From Streptococcus sanguinis (GTDB taxonomy: Bacteria > Bacillota > Bacilli > Lactobacillales > Streptococcaceae): a DNA stretch of 64,000 nt. Where the stretch lies: the NCBI GenBank assembly GCA_013378335.1, contig CP040556.1:2046001-2110000 (forward strand). Reading direction: 5' to 3'. The notes under the pieces were generated by a model. That model searched no databases. It had not been told where the DNA came from and saw only the letters and a program-made list of their open reading frames with translations. Below are positions 63,683-64,000 of this stretch, piece by piece; the stretch's first letter is position 1, and every line of letters starts with the position of its first letter. The translations under genes were made by a program, and so were the position numbers.

Positions 63683-64000
63683 AAAAGTAATGGTAAAATT
63701 ATATAAGCTAATATATTATTTAAAATATGGAATAACATACATGGGTATAAACTTTGATATTTAAAAAATAATGTACAACTTATACATGTCCAAAAAAACA
63801 TATATAATGTTAAACCTGGACCATAAAAAGGAAGATGAACAATTGCAAAAATAAACGAAGCAATAAATAAAGAGGATATTTCACTATATCTAGAATTTAA
63901 TTTTGATAAGAGAAGCCCTCTAAAAACTATATCTTCGCCAATTGGAACCAATATACCTGTACAAAACACCAATAATATGATATCTGTGACAGATGAAGGA
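63679..64000 (-). CDS. CPBP-family intramembrane metalloprotease, partial at the right edge
   Basis: The C-terminal 106 codons of a second CPBP protein; the frame (SSVTDIILLVFCTG) is open to the window edge. Motifs: GEDIVFRGLLLSKL (ED instead of EE before the Arg), FAIVHLPF and LFHILNN. An ATG at 63972 is internal and not the start. First visible gene of the coupled CPBP-CPBP-amidohydrolase operon; very AT-rich. Confidence 0.75.
   Translation of the reverse strand, partial: PSSVTDIILLVFCTGILVPIGEDIVFRGLLLSKLNSRYSEISSLFIASFIFAIVHLPFYGPGLTLYMFFWTCISCTLFFKYQSLYPCMLFHILNNILAYIILPLLF

Overview
This is a low-to-moderate GC Streptococcus chromosome segment, most likely S. sanguinis or a close oral relative. 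The evidence is gene content and order: pepO divergent from a scaCBA/psaBCA-type manganese operon, followed by tpx; the rel-dtd pair; groESL with CIRCE and a CtsR-like box beside an LPXTG collagen-adhesin-type gene; a competence-type ssbB with a cin-box; lactate oxidase; and 6S RNA beside rarA and tRNA-Lys. The genus is secure. The species is inference.

Layout. 0-3.4 kb: a lactose/cellobiose-family PTS (IIB-IIA-IIC, cut by the left edge), a divergent ROK regulator, and a cre-controlled TIM-barrel gene. 3.5-13.2 kb: pepO, scaCBA, tpx, a DUF3114-like gene, a secreted C39-like protein with four repeats, and the manganese regulator scaR, which is frameshifted. 13.3-21 kb: a MarR-EVE pair, a CPBP protease, a nucleotidyltransferase, dtd and rel, two low-GC membrane-protein genes, and an unlisted 44-residue hydrophobic peptide. 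21-28.3 kb: a wall-anchored cyclic-nucleotide phosphodiesterase/nucleotidase, prmA-rsmE, GNAT, NUDIX and DUF3013 genes, and rarA (frameshifted). 28.4-35.35 kb: 6S RNA, tRNA-Lys(CTT), and a 6.7-kb integrative element in the 3' end of that tRNA. The element has a nonsense-interrupted integrase, a DUF3173 gene, a replication initiator, an XRE regulator and an LtrA-type membrane protein, and it was itself invaded by an IS1182-type insertion sequence. 35.4-41.7 kb: a coiled-coil gene with a possible zinc motif, a possible small RNA, dispersed repeats, the LPXTG adhesin and groESL. 42-49.4 kb: a mannose/fructose-family PTS and a four-gene sensing operon (binding protein, histidine kinase, response regulator, binding protein) resembling LevQRST-LevDEFG. 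49.6-57.6 kb: pepA, a DUF4651-thioredoxin-ytpR run, a GntR-controlled mannose-family PTS with a SIS-domain enzyme and a HAD phosphatase, and ssbB. 57.7-64 kb: a DUF1846 gene, a RUP-like repeat, a dead IS982-type element, lctO, and an AT-rich CPBP-CPBP-amidohydrolase operon cut by the right edge.

How the genes work together. Three PTS loci each have their own control: a perfect cre over the -35 box at 1.09 kb; a perfect cre plus three evenly spaced candidate response-regulator sites at 45 kb; and twin GntR operators at 52.2 and 53.0 kb. The manganese transporter, thiol peroxidase and ScaR fit H2O2-producing oral streptococci, as does lactate oxidase.

Caution. Five genes (scaR, rarA, one IIB gene, the HAD gene and, with less certainty, the start of the amidohydrolase) each look one base short, usually in a short run of one nucleotide. 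Systematic undercalling in the assembly is at least as likely as real gene decay. The integrase stop is different: it is an in-frame substitution.
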